Source of the DNA: Methylobacterium sp. Leaf112 | Lineage (GTDB): Bacteria; Pseudomonadota; Alphaproteobacteria; Rhizobiales; Beijerinckiaceae | Assembly (NCBI RefSeq): GCF_001423295.1 | Contig: NZ_LMNG01000030.1 | Span: 358 to 64,357, forward strand | DNA: 64,000 bases | Direction: 5' to 3' | Shown here: one piece after another, positions 10,061 to 19,644 of the stretch | How the letters are laid out: each line of letters starts with the position of its first letter | How positions within the stretch are numbered: the stretch's first letter is position 1 | Position numbers and translations under genes: made by a program | The notes under the pieces: generated by a model | What the model saw: only the letters and a program-made list of their open reading frames with translations | Told to the model about the DNA's origin: nothing | The model's database searches: none

Positions 10061-11323
10061 TCATCCCGAAACGCCCCCGCGATACAGGCGTCCGCGCTCC
10101 GTCCAGGCGACGACCAGGAGGGCGAGGGCACCGAGGGCCGCATAGCCGAGACCGATGGGCAGGACGGTGCCGTCGAAGGCCTGGCCGATGAGGAAGCCGC
10201 ACAGGGCACCGAGAATCGTGGTGTAGAAGCCGAGGAAGGACGAGGCCGTCCCGGCGATCTCCCCCAGAGGTTGCAGGGCCAGGGCGTTGAAGTTCGGCAT
10301 GGCGAAGCTGATCAGGAACTGATTGGCGGCGAGAAGTCCGAGGAACAGGCCGAGGGGTGGGCGCCCGCCATAGGCAAGGGCCGCCATCACCTGGACCATT
10401 GCGACGGCGACGAAGGCGGTGAGCCCGGCATGGGAGAGGGGTCGCATGCCGAGGCGGCGGACGAGGCGGGCGTTGACCAGGGTCGCCGCACCCATGGCCC
10501 CGGCCACGAGTCCGAAGGCGAGGGGAAACAGGGCACCCAGATGATAGAGGCCGGTGTCGAACACCTGCTGGGCCGAGCCGACATAGCCCATGATGCAGCC
10601 CGTCAGCAGGCCGAGCGCCGTGGCGTAGCCCACCGCCACCCGGTTGCGGAACGTGACGGCCACAGCTTGGCCGACGACGCGCAGGGAAAACGGGCGTCGG
10701 TATTGCGGGTGCAGGGTCTCGGGCATCCGGGCGGAGAACCACACGACGAGGAGGCCGGCGAGCACCAGCATCGACACGAAGACGTAATGCCACGAGCCGA
10801 AAAGAAGCATCGCCCCGCCGATGGCCGGCGCGATCATCGGTACGATCAGGAACACCATCATCACGAGCGACATCACGCTCGCCATCTCGCGCCCGGCGAA
10901 CCGGTCGCGCACGATGGCAGTGGACAGCACCCGGCCGCCGGCCGCGCCGATGCCCTGGATGACGCGCGCTGCGAGCAGCCAGGCGAAGGACGGGGCGATC
11001 ATGGCGAGCACGGTGCCGGCGACGTAGATCGAGAGGCTCACGAGCAGCACCGACCGGCGCCCGTAGGTGTCCGAGACGGGACCGTAGACGATCTGCGCCG
11101 CCCCGAAGCCGATCATGTAGACGTAGATCAGCCATTGCAGCCGGTTGGGATCCGCAACCGCGAACTCGGCCTGGATCTCGGGGAACGCCGGCAGGAGATT
11201 GTCAATGGAAATGGCGGTCACCGCCATCATCAGGGCGACGATCCCGACGAACTCACCGAAGCGCGGGCCGCTCCAGACCGAAGGCATCGGTGCTACGGGG
11301 GCGGGTGGGGGTGTCAACGACAA
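10061..11323 (-). CDS. MFS drug exporter, Bcr/CflA family
   Basis: A 420-aa, about 12-TM drug:proton antiporter. The N-terminus after TM1 has the Bcr/CflA pattern SIDNLLPAFPEIQAEF, and motif A-like GPVSDTYGRRSVLL follows TM2. A TTG start at 11323 is chosen because GAGGA lies about 6 nt upstream; the ATG twelve codons later has no Shine-Dalgarno. It is transcribed towards doxX, with a 97-bp gap that contains the palindrome. Substrate unknown. Confidence 0.88.
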   Translation of the reverse strand: MSLTPPPAPVAPMPSVWSGPRFGEFVGIVALMMAVTAISIDNLLPAFPEIQAEFAVADPNRLQWLIYVYMIGFGAAQIVYGPVSDTYGRRSVLLVSLSIYVAGTVLAMIAPSFAWLLAARVIQGIGAAGGRVLSTAIVRDRFAGREMASVMSLVMMVFLIVPMIAPAIGGAMLLFGSWHYVFVSMLVLAGLLVVWFSARMPETLHPQYRRPFSLRVVGQAVAVTFRNRVAVGYATALGLLTGCIMGYVGSAQQVFDTGLYHLGALFPLAFGLVAGAMGAATLVNARLVRRLGMRPLSHAGLTAFVAVAMVQVMAALAYGGRPPLGLFLGLLAANQFLISFAMPNFNALALQPLGEIAGTASSFLGFYTTILGALCGFLIGQAFDGTVLPIGLGYAALGALALLVVAWTERGRLYRGGVSG

Positions 11324-11668
11324 GGCGATCCTCGACGCGGGAGCGGAAGTTGGGAGCGGAACGGATCGGAATGCGTGACCGTACCCGCACGAAAGGACAG
11401 CCCTGGCCTAACGGCCTGCATGCGAGCTTGATCCCGATCGGCCGGCCGTCGGTCGTGCAGTGGCATGGGTCGAAGGCATGACGGGGTGACGGATGCCGCG
11501 CCAACCCGGGTCGCAAAGATCCGCGATCGGGTCTACCATTGCACCCCCTGCCCGGACGCCATCCGGTGCGCGGACGCCGATCCGGGTTGGCCAAAGGTCC
11601 ACCTTGCGTCGGCCGGTCGTGTGGCCTTGTCTGCCGCACGCATAAAAACGAGATTCGGAGGAAGCACC
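11324..11668. other. Divergent intergenic region before aldehyde dehydrogenase
   Basis: 345 bp between divergent promoters of the Bcr/CflA exporter and the aldehyde dehydrogenase. No gene is supported. A good ribosome-binding site (CGGAGGAAG) ends 6 nt before the dehydrogenase ATG. No sigma-54 site with correct -24/-12 spacing was found, though acoD-type genes are often sigma-54 controlled. Confidence 0.5.
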
Positions 11669-13189
11669 ATGAACAAGCCCGAATTCCTGAACCAGGGCAC
11701 CAAGTCCCCGTTCTCCGCCCGCTACGAGAACTTCATCGGCGGTCAGTGGGTCGCACCCATTGCTGGCCGCTATTTCGAGAACACCTCGCCGATCACCGGC
11801 CGGGTGATCTGTGAGGTCGCCCGCTCGGACGCTGCCGACGTCGACAAGGCGCTCGACGCCGCGCACGCCGCAAAGGAGGCCTGGGGCCGCACCGCACCGA
11901 ACGAGCGCGCGCGCATCCTGAACAAAATTGCAGACCGGATGGAGGACAACCTCGATCTCATCGCGCTCGCCGAGACCTGGGACAACGGCAAGCCGATCCG
12001 TGAGACCACACACGCCGACATTCCGCTCGCCATCGACCATTGGCGCTACTTCGCCGGCTGCCTGCGCGCCCAGGAAGGCTCGATCTCCGAGATCGACCAC
12101 GACACCGTAGCCTATCACTTCCACGAGCCGCTGGGCGTCGTCGGCCAGATCATCCCGTGGAACTTCCCCATCCTGATGGCAGTGTGGAAGCTGGCGCCCG
12201 CGCTCGCCGCCGGCAACTGCGTGGTGCTGAAGCCCGCCGAGCAGACCCCCGCGTCGATCCTCGTGGTGGCCGAACTCATCGCCGACCTGCTGCCGCCGGG
12301 CGTGCTCAACATCGTCAACGGCTTCGGCCTGGAATGCGGCAAGCCGCTGGCCTCCTCGCCCCGCATCGCCAAGATCGCCTTCACCGGTGAAACGACGACG
12401 GGCCGGCTGATCATGCAGTACGCCTCGCAGAACCTGATTCCGGTGACGCTGGAGCTCGGCGGCAAGTCGCCGAACATCTTCTTTGCGGATGTCGTCAACG
12501 AGGACGACGACTTCTTCGACAAGGCGCTTGAAGGCTTCACGATGTTCGCCCTCAACCAGGGCGAGGTCTGCACCTGCCCGAGCCGGGCGCTGGTGCACGA
12601 ATCGATCTACGACCGCTTCATGGAACGCGCGATCAAGCGCGTCGAGGCGATCACGCAGGGCTCTCCCCTCGACCCCGCCACCATGATCGGCGCCCAGGCC
12701 TCCTCCGAACAGCTCGAGAAGATCCTGAGCTACGTCGATATCGGCCGGCAGGAGGGCGCCGAGTGCCTCACCGGCGGCGAACGCAACGTCAAGGACGGCG
12801 AGTTCGCGGACGGCTTCTACATGAAGCCGACGGTGTTCAAGGGCCACAACAAGATGCGAATCTTCCAGGAGGAGATTTTTGGGCCCGTCCTCTCGGTCAC
12901 GACCTTCAAGGACGATGCCGACGCCCTCGCGATTGCCAACGACACCCTCTACGGCCTCGGCGCCGGAATCTGGACCCGCGACGGCACCCGCGCCTACCGC
13001 TTCGGCCGTGCCATCCAGGCCGGGCGCGTCTGGACCAACTGCTACCACGCCTATCCGGCCCACGCGGCCTTCGGCGGCTACAAGCAGTCCGGCATCGGAC
13101 GTGAGAACCACAAGATGATGCTCGACCACTATCAGCAGACCAAGAACATGCTGGTGAGCTACTCGGCAAAGAAGCTCGGCTTCTTCTAA
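11669..13189 (+). CDS. Aldehyde dehydrogenase (AcoD/ExaC type)
   Basis: A 506-aa NAD+-dependent aldehyde dehydrogenase, probably oxidising acetaldehyde or related small aldehydes to acids in the cytosol. Visible features are IPWNFPILM, nucleotide-binding FTGETTTG, general base Glu262 in LELGGKSP, and catalytic Cys301 in [11 protein letters not shown], which is the AcoD-subfamily form of the cysteine motif. The start is fixed by AGGAGG-like CGGAGGAAG just upstream. DUF779, a well-known companion of this subfamily, follows 98 bp downstream beyond an intrinsic terminator. The exact substrate is inferred. Confidence 0.93.
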   Translation: MNKPEFLNQGTKSPFSARYENFIGGQWVAPIAGRYFENTSPITGRVICEVARSDAADVDKALDAAHAAKEAWGRTAPNERARILNKIADRMEDNLDLIALAETWDNGKPIRETTHADIPLAIDHWRYFAGCLRAQEGSISEIDHDTVAYHFHEPLGVVGQIIPWNFPILMAVWKLAPALAAGNCVVLKPAEQTPASILVVAELIADLLPPGVLNIVNGFGLECGKPLASSPRIAKIAFTGETTTGRLIMQYASQNLIPVTLELGGKSPNIFFADVVNEDDDFFDKALEGFTMFALNQGEVCTCPSRALVHESIYDRFMERAIKRVEAITQGSPLDPATMIGAQASSEQLEKILSYVDIGRQEGAECLTGGERNVKDGEFADGFYMKPTVFKGHNKMRIFQEEIFGPVLSVTTFKDDADALAIANDTLYGLGAGIWTRDGTRAYRFGRAIQAGRVWTNCYHAYPAHAAFGGYKQSGIGRENHKMMLDHYQQTKNMLVSYSAKKLGFF

Positions 13190-13211
13190 CCGTCGACCGC
13201 GAGACCACCTT

Positions 13212-13238
13212 GCCCCGGCCGGAAGGCCGGGGCTTTTT
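13212..13238 (+). terminator. Intrinsic terminator after aldehyde dehydrogenase
   Basis: GCCCCGGCC (13212-13220), loop GGAA, GGCCGGGGC (13225-13233), then TTTTT. A 9-bp GC stem and T run 22 bp after the stop codon form a textbook rho-independent terminator. It could be partial, since the DUF779 gene follows in the same direction. Confidence 0.88.
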
Positions 13239-13287
13239 CGTTATCCGCCCCATATCTTCGGCAGATCGCCCGAGCGAGGACAGACCG

Positions 13288-13713
13288 ATGAGCGACGTTG
13301 CCACCCGCGAACAGACCACCGCCGATCAAGTGGGCAACGACGGCACGCCGCTTCGCGTCACCGCGACGCCGGCGGCCCTCGCCCTCATCGAGGAGTTGCG
13401 CGCCGAGCACGGCCCGGTGATGTTCCACCAGTCCGGCGGCTGCTGCGACGGGTCCTCGCCCATGTGCTACCCGCAGGGCGAGTTCCTCACGGGCGACAGC
13501 GACGTGCATCTCGGGACCGTGGCGGGTGCCGATTTCTGGATCAGCCGGCCGCAGTTCGAGGTCTGGAAGCACACCCACCTCATCCTCGACGTGGTGCCGG
13601 GCCGCGGCGGGATGTTCTCCCTCGAAAATGGCCGCGACAGGCGCTTCCTCATCCGCTCGCGGCTGTTCACGGACGCCGAGAACACGGCGCTCGCCGGAGC
13701 CTGCAAGCTCTGA
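13288..13713 (+). CDS. DUF779 family protein, aldehyde dehydrogenase partner
   Basis: A 141-aa protein of the DUF779 family. Hallmarks are a Gly/Cys cluster HQSGGCCDGSSPMC at about residues 47-60 and the downstream pattern FEVWKHTHLILDVVPGRGGMFSLE. Genes of this family are routinely next to AcoD-type aldehyde dehydrogenases, as here. The paired cysteines could bind metal or form a disulfide; this is inference. No biochemical role is established to my knowledge. ATG at 13288. Confidence 0.88.
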   Translation: MSDVATREQTTADQVGNDGTPLRVTATPAALALIEELRAEHGPVMFHQSGGCCDGSSPMCYPQGEFLTGDSDVHLGTVAGADFWISRPQFEVWKHTHLILDVVPGRGGMFSLENGRDRRFLIRSRLFTDAENTALAGACKL

Positions 13714-13722
13714 TCACGGGTC

Positions 13723-14898
13723 TCACGGCCAGACCTTGATGGCGAGGGGCCGGCGCACGAGGTCGCGATCCGACGTGATGGCGCAGCCCTCCGTGCGCAG
13801 GGTCACATAGGTGAGGAGCGCGGTGTCGCCGGTGTCGTCGAAGTTACGGCCCATGGCGGCGGGGTCGAGCAGCGACGGATACGCGATCAAACCGGCCGAC
13901 GCGCCGCAGGGATCGTCGTAGAGGGTCGCACCCGCCAAAAGCAGGCGCGGACGGTCCCAAGTCACGAGATCGCGTGAACTCGTCCAGTAGAATCCGGATT
14001 CGGGGAAGTCCGCCGCCTTTCGCGCCATGAACACTGCGATCCAGGCGCCACTGCCGCGATGGCGCACCACCGCACCCACGGGGGTGGGGAAGGGCGCCAC
14101 GGGCTTGCACGTCGCCAGATGCATCGCCGGTTTGGTGTAGGGGTCTGGGAAAGCTGCAGTGAAGCCGGTGCCGGTCCAGGCGCGCCAGCGCGACGGGTCG
14201 GCGGGATCGTCCGTGCGGAACAGGCAAACCCCCGCCGCCTGGTCGCTGCCCTTGAGATCCCAACCGGTGGTCGAGGCGAACATGTAGCGCCAGCGCCCAT
14301 CGCCAAAAATGTTCGACGGGTTGAAGAAGCCGCGATGACGGCCCTGTTCGACTTCCTGGCGGAACGGAGCACCGGCCACAACCACGGGCGGCGTCGCCCG
14401 CGAGAACCGCTGTCCGCCATCCGTCGAGGCGGCGGCCACCACCGTGTTGTACCAGCACTCCAGGTAGACCTTGGAGCGGCATCGGCCCGGATGCTCGTTG
14501 GCTTGGTATTCATGGTGGAGGAGAGCGGCGACGGCTTTGCCATCGTCGGTCCAGGTGGCGGCGACCCACGAACGGTCGTCGTACAGAGCCGGGTCGGGCT
14601 TCTCACCGGAATCGAGGACGATGGCGCAGTCGAGCTTGAGCGCGTCGAGGGACGGACCCCGCAGGGCGCGGTTCCGGTAATGCATCCCATAGAGCGCGAC
14701 GGCGCTGGAAGCGTCTCGGAACGCCCGCGCGGAGGCATCCGGCACGTCCGCTCCATCGCAAGCATCGCGGCCCGCCTTGAAGACCACGGTCGGGGGTCCG
14801 ACGAGTGTCAGCGCCGAGAACGGCGGTTCCGAGGCCGCGCCGGCCGCGTCCGTGAGGCTCGCCAGCGCGAGGAGGGTGCGAAGAATGAGGCGCGTCAT
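13723..14898 (-). CDS. Exported beta-propeller-like protein, sialidase/glycosidase fold
   Basis: Specific function not recognised. The 391-aa precursor has a signal peptide (MTRLILRTLLALASL..., likely cut after AGA, about residue 21). It contains an Asp-box-like STDGGQRFS and a second blade-type segment SSRDLVTWDRPRLLL, typical of sialidase or GH43-like propellers. Around nine cysteines in the mature part (for example DACDG, GRCRSK, LECW, DPCGAS, EGCAI) fit a disulfide-bonded secreted protein. It is convergent with DUF779 (9-bp gap) and divergent from nnrU. It may act on a glycan, but catalytic residues cannot be assigned. Confidence 0.6.
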   Translation of the reverse strand: MTRLILRTLLALASLTDAAGAASEPPFSALTLVGPPTVVFKAGRDACDGADVPDASARAFRDASSAVALYGMHYRNRALRGPSLDALKLDCAIVLDSGEKPDPALYDDRSWVAATWTDDGKAVAALLHHEYQANEHPGRCRSKVYLECWYNTVVAAASTDGGQRFSRATPPVVVAGAPFRQEVEQGRHRGFFNPSNIFGDGRWRYMFASTTGWDLKGSDQAAGVCLFRTDDPADPSRWRAWTGTGFTAAFPDPYTKPAMHLATCKPVAPFPTPVGAVVRHRGSGAWIAVFMARKAADFPESGFYWTSSRDLVTWDRPRLLLAGATLYDDPCGASAGLIAYPSLLDPAAMGRNFDDTGDTALLTYVTLRTEGCAITSDRDLVRRPLAIKVWP

Positions 14899-15008
14899 CG
14901 CGTATGCCTGGACATCCCGTCGAGTTTGGGTTTTGAACCGTTACAGACTGATTGCCGCGACGCCGCGTTTTCGGCGGCTGTCCACATCCCGATGCACGAA
15001 AGCCCACC

Positions 15009-15614
15009 ATGCTGATCCTGATCCTCGGCCTCGTGCTGTTCCTCGGCATGCACGCCTTCTCCATGGCGCGGGCCAAGCGCGCGAGCGTCATCGGCGATGT
15101 CGGCGAGGGCCGCTACAAGCTCGTCTACACCGGCGTCTCGGTGCTCGGCCTCGTGCTCATCGCCTACGGTTTTCACCTCTATCGCCAGGCCGGCTACATC
15201 GCCGTCTGGAATCCGCCGGTCTTCACACGCCACCTCTCCCTCGTCCTGACCCTGCTGGCCTTCATCGTCCTGGCCTCGGCGTACCTGCCGGGCCATATCC
15301 GAGCCAAGGCCAAGCATCCGATGTTGCTCGCGGTGAAGATCTGGGCGACCGCCCACCTCCTCGCCAACGGTGATCTCGGCTCGATCCTGCTGTTCGGGAG
15401 CTTCCTCGCCTGGGCTGTGGTCGCCCGGATCAGCGCCAAGCGTCGGGCCCTGAACCCCACGGCCGTGGCTGCCCAACATGGCGTCGTCGCGGCCCCGGCC
15501 GGATGGCGCAACGATGCCATCGCGGTGGTTGTGGGTCTCGCCGTGTGGTTCGTATTCGGCAAGGTCCTCCACCCGATCCTCATCGGCGTCGCCGCCTGGC
15601 CGGGGCAGGCCTGA
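15009..15614 (+). CDS. NnrU family membrane protein
   Basis: A 201-aa inner-membrane protein with about five to six hydrophobic segments. Family-like patterns include GLVLFLGMHAFSM near the start, YKLVYTGVSVLGLVLIAYGF, and KHPMLLAVKIWATAHLLANGDLGSILLFGSFLAWAV, the NnrU signature region with its conserved His and Asn. NnrU was first linked to denitrification, but homologues are widespread in bacteria that do not denitrify and act elsewhere, as probably here because no nitrogen-oxide genes are nearby. Start ATG at 15009. Confidence 0.88.
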   Translation: MLILILGLVLFLGMHAFSMARAKRASVIGDVGEGRYKLVYTGVSVLGLVLIAYGFHLYRQAGYIAVWNPPVFTRHLSLVLTLLAFIVLASAYLPGHIRAKAKHPMLLAVKIWATAHLLANGDLGSILLFGSFLAWAVVARISAKRRALNPTAVAAQHGVVAAPAGWRNDAIAVVVGLAVWFVFGKVLHPILIGVAAWPGQA

Positions 15615-15725
15615 GCACGACGGCCCCGCGGCGAAGACCGGTCGCCAACGGCGCGGGCCTGTGCTAGGCGCAGGCCTTCCTCTTCCTTTGAGCGGTCGGT
15701 CGCGTCTCGGCCGGCGTGAGACAGC

Positions 15726-16436
15726 ATGGCCGAGAACAACGAGTTCATCCGCGAGGTCAACGAAGACTATCGCCGGGATCAGGTCGCCGAGATCTGGCGT
15801 CGCTACAGCGGCGCGATCATCGCCGTGGCGATCCTCGTCGTGGCCGCCGTCGGCGGCTGGCGCTACTGGCAGCACGACCAGCGCGTGCGCGCCGATGCGG
15901 CCTCCGAACAGTTCGACGCCGCCAACCGCCTTGCCCGCGACGGCAAGAACGCGGAGGCCGACAGGGCGTTCGCGGCGCTCCGCAGCGACGCACCGGGCGG
16001 TTATCGCCTCCTCGCCCGCTTCCGCTCGGCCGCCGAGACGTCGAAGCGCGACGGGGCTGCCGCCGCCACCGAGTACGACGCTCTTGCGGCCGACACCGGG
16101 GTGAGCGATGCCCTGCGCGACCTCGCTCGCCTCCGCGCCGCCCTCCTGCGCCTCGACGGGCCGCAGCCCGACGCGGCGCTCGCCAGCCTCCAGGGCCTCG
16201 CCGCGCCGACCGGCGCCTTCCGCCACACCGCCCGCGAGATGCTCGGTCTCGTCGCTCTCAAGCGCGGCGAATACGAGGCGGCCGGACGCTGGTTCGACCA
16301 GATCAATGCCGACCCGCAGGCGCCGCAGAACCTTCGCCAGCGCATCGAGGTCTATGCCGCCCTCGTGGCCGGCGGTCCGGTCTCCGTGACGGTTGCGACG
16401 CCGGAGCCTGCCGCGCCACTGCCCGTGACGCGCTGA
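15726..16436 (+). CDS. YfgM-like TPR membrane protein
   Basis: A 236-aa protein with a short cytoplasmic N-terminus, one TM helix (GAIIAVAILVVAAVGGWRYW, about residues 29-48) and a periplasmic TPR-like helical domain. It matches the TPR_21/YfgM type, known in E. coli as a periplasmic chaperone-linked partner of the Sec translocon. It lies 43 bp upstream of der, an arrangement that parallels the yfgM-bamB-der order of gammaproteobacteria but without bamB. Co-transcription with der is likely. Confidence 0.8.
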   Translation: MAENNEFIREVNEDYRRDQVAEIWRRYSGAIIAVAILVVAAVGGWRYWQHDQRVRADAASEQFDAANRLARDGKNAEADRAFAALRSDAPGGYRLLARFRSAAETSKRDGAAAATEYDALAADTGVSDALRDLARLRAALLRLDGPQPDAALASLQGLAAPTGAFRHTAREMLGLVALKRGEYEAAGRWFDQINADPQAPQNLRQRIEVYAALVAGGPVSVTVATPEPAAPLPVTR

Positions 16437-16479
16437 CCAAACGCCTTTCCCCATCCTGTACGACTGAATCGAGCACACC

Positions 16480-17832
16480 ATGGACATGCCGACCGTCGCG
16501 ATCGTCGGACGGCCGAATGTCGGCAAGTCGACCCTCTTCAACCGCCTCGTGGGCAAAAAGCTCGCCCTCGTGGACGACCGCCCCGGCGTGACCCGCGACC
16601 GGCGCGAGGGCGACGTCAACTTCGGTGGCCTCGTCTTCCGCATCATCGACACCGCCGGCCTCGAACAGGCCGATGCCGATTCGCTGCTGGGCCGCATGCG
16701 CGCCCAGACGGAGGCGGCGATCCTCGAGGCCGACGTGGTGCTGTTCGTCATCGACGCCCGCGCCGGGATCCTGCCCGCCGACCAGCCCTTCGCCGAGCTC
16801 GTGCGCCGGGCCGGCTGCCCCGTCATCCTCATCGCCAACAAGGCGGAGAGCGGCGCGGGCCTGAGCGGCGCCTACGAGGCGTTCTCCTTGGGGCTGGGCG
16901 ATCCGATCCCGTTCTCGGCCGAGCATGGCGAGGGCATCGGCGAACTCCACGACGCCCTGACCGAAGCCCTGCCGGCGCAGGACGAGGAGGATGCGGACGA
17001 GGATCCGTCCGACCGCTCCCTCAAGGTCGCCATCGTCGGCCGCCCCAATGCGGGCAAGTCGACCCTGATCAATCGGATGCTCGGGGAGGAACGCCTCCTC
17101 GTCGGCCCGGAAGCCGGCATCACCCGGGATTCCATCTCCCTCGACTGGGTCTGGCGCGGGCGCCGGATCAAGCTCCACGACACCGCCGGCATGCGCCGCA
17201 AAGCCCGCATCGACGACAAGCTCGAGAAGCTCGCCGTGTCGGACGGGTTGCGCGCCGTGCGCTTCGCCGAGGTGGTGGTGGTGCTTCTCGACGCCACCAT
17301 CCCGTTCGAGAAGCAGGACCTCACCATCGTCGATCTCATCGAGAGCGAGGGCCGGGCGCTGGTCATCGGCCTCAACAAGTGGGATCTCGTCGCCGACCAG
17401 AACGGCCTCTTGAAGAAGCTGCGCGAGGACTGCACCCGCCTGCTGCCGCAGGTGCGCGGCGTGCCCGTGGTGCCGCTCTCGGGCCTCGCCGGCGAGGGCA
17501 TCGACAAGCTCATGCAGGCAGTGACGGGCGCGGAGGTGGTGTGGAACACACGCGTCTCCACTTCGCGGATCAACGACTGGCTCAGTGCTGCGACCCAGCG
17601 CAACCCGCCGCCTGCCGTCTCGGGCCGCCGCATCAAGATCCGCTACGCCACCCAGGTGAAGAGCCGCCCGCCGCACTTCGCCCTGTTTGGCAACCAACTC
17701 GACGGCCTGCCGAAATCCTACACCCGTTACCTCGTCAACGGCCTACGCGAATCCTTCGAGCTCCCCGGCGTGCCGATCCGGCTGTCCCTGCGGACCTCGA
17801 AGAACCCGTTCGACAAGGACAACAAGGGCTGA
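16480..17832 (+). CDS. der: Ribosome-assembly GTPase Der (EngA)
   Basis: A 450-aa double-GTPase needed for 50S subunit maturation. Two G domains are visible: GRPNVGKST near residue 10 with DTAGLEQ, and GRPNAGKST near residue 188 with DTAGMRRK and NKWD. The C-terminal KH-like domain has [18 protein letters not shown]. The two tandem P-loops are unique to Der. Preceded by the YfgM-like gene. Confidence 0.97.
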   Translation: MDMPTVAIVGRPNVGKSTLFNRLVGKKLALVDDRPGVTRDRREGDVNFGGLVFRIIDTAGLEQADADSLLGRMRAQTEAAILEADVVLFVIDARAGILPADQPFAELVRRAGCPVILIANKAESGAGLSGAYEAFSLGLGDPIPFSAEHGEGIGELHDALTEALPAQDEEDADEDPSDRSLKVAIVGRPNAGKSTLINRMLGEERLLVGPEAGITRDSISLDWVWRGRRIKLHDTAGMRRKARIDDKLEKLAVSDGLRAVRFAEVVVVLLDATIPFEKQDLTIVDLIESEGRALVIGLNKWDLVADQNGLLKKLREDCTRLLPQVRGVPVVPLSGLAGEGIDKLMQAVTGAEVVWNTRVSTSRINDWLSAATQRNPPPAVSGRRIKIRYATQVKSRPPHFALFGNQLDGLPKSYTRYLVNGLRESFELPGVPIRLSLRTSKNPFDKDNKG

Positions 17833-17857
17833 GCCGGTACTCCGTCGCACGGTAGAT

Positions 17858-18976
17858 TCAACTGTCGCCCCGCGTGATGGCCGCTAGCCAATCCACCACC
17901 GCGCCGAGGGAGCTTCGGTCATCGGATCGGACCGTTTCGAAAGCGGCGATCTGGCATTCCGCGCTCGTGCCGTCACGGACGATCCTGCGGGCGGCCTCGA
18001 CCTCCGCCACACAGCCCAGGGCTTCGGCGTCCTCGACGATCAGCGTAAGCAGCCTGTCGAGGGCTTCACCGAATGGCACGGCCTGCTCGCTCGCCTCGTC
18101 GATCATCTCCGCCTTCGTACCCCCATGCTGCGCCCGCCAGAGGTTCTCCTGCGCCAGCGCCCGCGAGACGCCGTCGAGGCCGGCGTTCAGGTCCGGGCGG
18201 CGCACGGCGCAGCGAACGAGGCAGCGATAGAGCGCCGCGATGGTGATGGCGTTGTCGATCCGCGTGCAGGAATCGGCGATGCGCAGTTCCAGGGTCGGGA
18301 ATTTGATCGAAGGGCGCAGGGACCACCACAGAAAGCTCGCATCCTGGATCGAACCGGCTCGGGTCATGATCCGAACGTAGCGCTCGTAGGCTTTCGTATC
18401 GGCGAAAAGCTCGGGTAGGCCTGTCCGCGGAAGTTCGCCGAAGGCGCTGAGGCGATAAGAGGCGAGTCCCGTCGGCTGGCCCTGCCAGAACGGCGACGAG
18501 GCCGAGAGAGCGAGCAGGATGGGCTGGAATGGCAACAGCCGGTTCATGAGGTCCACCCGCGCGTCGGGGTCCGGCACCTCGACATGGACGTGCATGCCGC
18601 AGATCAGGCTGCGCCGACCCGCCAGACCCACATCCTCCAGGATACCGGTGTAGCGCTCGCCTTGCGTCGCCACCTGCCTCGCCCAGGCCGCGACCGGATG
18701 GGTGCCGGCGGCGAAGACGAGGACGCCGTGCTCCCGTCCGATCCGCGCCAGAATCGCCCGGTGATGCGCGAGGGTCTCGCGGGCCTCGCTAAAGCTTTCC
18801 AAGGGCGGCGTGCAGGCCTCGATCTGTGATTCGAGGAGCTCGCGGCCGATCTCCGGCAGGGCAGCCCCGGCCGCGTCGTGGAAAGCACCGAGCGGCCGGT
18901 CCGGCGTGCCGCGCGTCTCGGAATCGGCCAGAAAGTACTCTTCTTCGATGCCGAAGCGGTACGAATGCGAGCTCAT
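17858..18976 (-). CDS. YbdK-type carboxylate-amine ligase (GCS2 family)
   Basis: A 372-aa ATP-dependent ligase of the glutamate-cysteine ligase 2 family. The N-terminal FGIEEEYFL carries the metal-binding glutamates, and GMHVHVEV and PTLELRIAD are family motifs. E. coli YbdK has weak gamma-glutamylcysteine ligase activity; the natural substrate is unsettled. The reading frame extends 13 codons further, but ATG at 18976 begins directly before the conserved SYRFGIEEE. Convergent with der, 25 bp apart. Confidence 0.88.
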   Translation of the reverse strand: MSSHSYRFGIEEEYFLADSETRGTPDRPLGAFHDAAGAALPEIGRELLESQIEACTPPLESFSEARETLAHHRAILARIGREHGVLVFAAGTHPVAAWARQVATQGERYTGILEDVGLAGRRSLICGMHVHVEVPDPDARVDLMNRLLPFQPILLALSASSPFWQGQPTGLASYRLSAFGELPRTGLPELFADTKAYERYVRIMTRAGSIQDASFLWWSLRPSIKFPTLELRIADSCTRIDNAITIAALYRCLVRCAVRRPDLNAGLDGVSRALAQENLWRAQHGGTKAEMIDEASEQAVPFGEALDRLLTLIVEDAEALGCVAEVEAARRIVRDGTSAECQIAAFETVRSDDRSSLGAVVDWLAAITRGDS

Positions 18977-19033
18977 CGGGGACCTTGGGGCTGGAGGGCT
19001 CATCTCAACCCGCAAGCGTAGTCCTTTGTGCCG

Positions 19034-19441
19034 TCAGGTGCGGAGCGGGCCGCCGACGAGCCACGCGGGATCGAACCAGCGGTCGGCCTCGCCGTCATAG
19101 GGCAGGCGGGTCACGTCCCAGTGCTGGATATACTTGGCGTACACGTTCCAGACGCTGATCCCGCCACCCACGAAGATGCGCCGGCCGGGATACCGCTTCA
19201 GCACCGCCTCGGGATCCTCGTGGCTGCGGATCACGTCGATGGTGCGGTCCTTGAACGCTAAGTCGGGCACCGACGCGATGGTTTTCGGTCCGGCGATGAG
19301 CACGTGGCCCATGGTGATGGCGAAGAACCGCGTGACGTCCTCGACGAAGAGGGGATCGGTGTTGCCCTCCCAGGGGAGATGCCCGTTGAGCCCGAGCTGG
19401 CCCCGTTGGCCGATGGCGCAGATGCAGCGAACGTCGATCAT
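19034..19441 (-). CDS. dmrA: DHFR-like reductase, candidate dihydromethanopterin reductase
   Basis: A 135-aa (about 15 kDa) dihydrofolate-reductase-fold protein. It shows GQLGLNGHLPW (substrate loop), an FAITMGHVLIAGPKT segment where DHFRs have GRKT, and IFVGGGISVWNVY near the C-terminus. It is about 30 residues shorter than usual FolA. In Methylobacterium extorquens AM1 a roughly 15-kDa DHFR-like enzyme, DmrA, reduces dihydromethanopterin in the C1 pathway; size and divergence fit it. The DmrA assignment rests on that recollection and on the inferred host; plain FolA is the alternative. It stands alone with a 203-bp upstream region. Confidence 0.6.
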   Translation of the reverse strand: MIDVRCICAIGQRGQLGLNGHLPWEGNTDPLFVEDVTRFFAITMGHVLIAGPKTIASVPDLAFKDRTIDVIRSHEDPEAVLKRYPGRRIFVGGGISVWNVYAKYIQHWDVTRLPYDGEADRWFDPAWLVGGPLRT

Positions 19442-19587
19442 GGTGGACCTGGCACTTAGTGATGAGACGGTGATCCGAACCGAAGACTTGTCGGGAGAAG
19501 TCAGGGCACGTCGGTTGCGTGCGTCATGCCCCGGAGGACTTTTTTAGTGCGCTCTCCGCCAAAGTGGATACCGGTTCGGCGGGGAAA

Positions 19588-19637
19588 GCGCGGCAAAACA
19601 AAGGCCGCGCGATGTGTCCCGACCCAACGTGGTCGGG
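19588..19637 (-). terminator. Tandem hairpins downstream of the purF-SDR unit
   Basis: Reading the minus strand after the SDR stop: CCCGACC/GGTCGGG (19637-19618, 6-nt loop), then GCGCGGC/GCCGCGC (19610-19588, 9-nt loop) followed by TTTCC. Two GC-rich stems in series at an operon end suggest transcript termination or 3'-end stabilisation; the T run is short. Confidence 0.5.
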
Positions 19638-19644
19638 CACAGCT

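Noticed and set aside
9451..10209. Longer 252-aa version of DoxX
   Set aside because: The extra N-terminus is Ser/Pro-rich antisense-like sequence overlapping the Bcr/CflA gene; a good ribosome-binding site supports the GTG at 9963.
11324..11668. Sigma-54 promoter upstream of the aldehyde dehydrogenase
   Set aside because: TGGC and TTGC-like elements exist but never with the required -24/-12 spacing.
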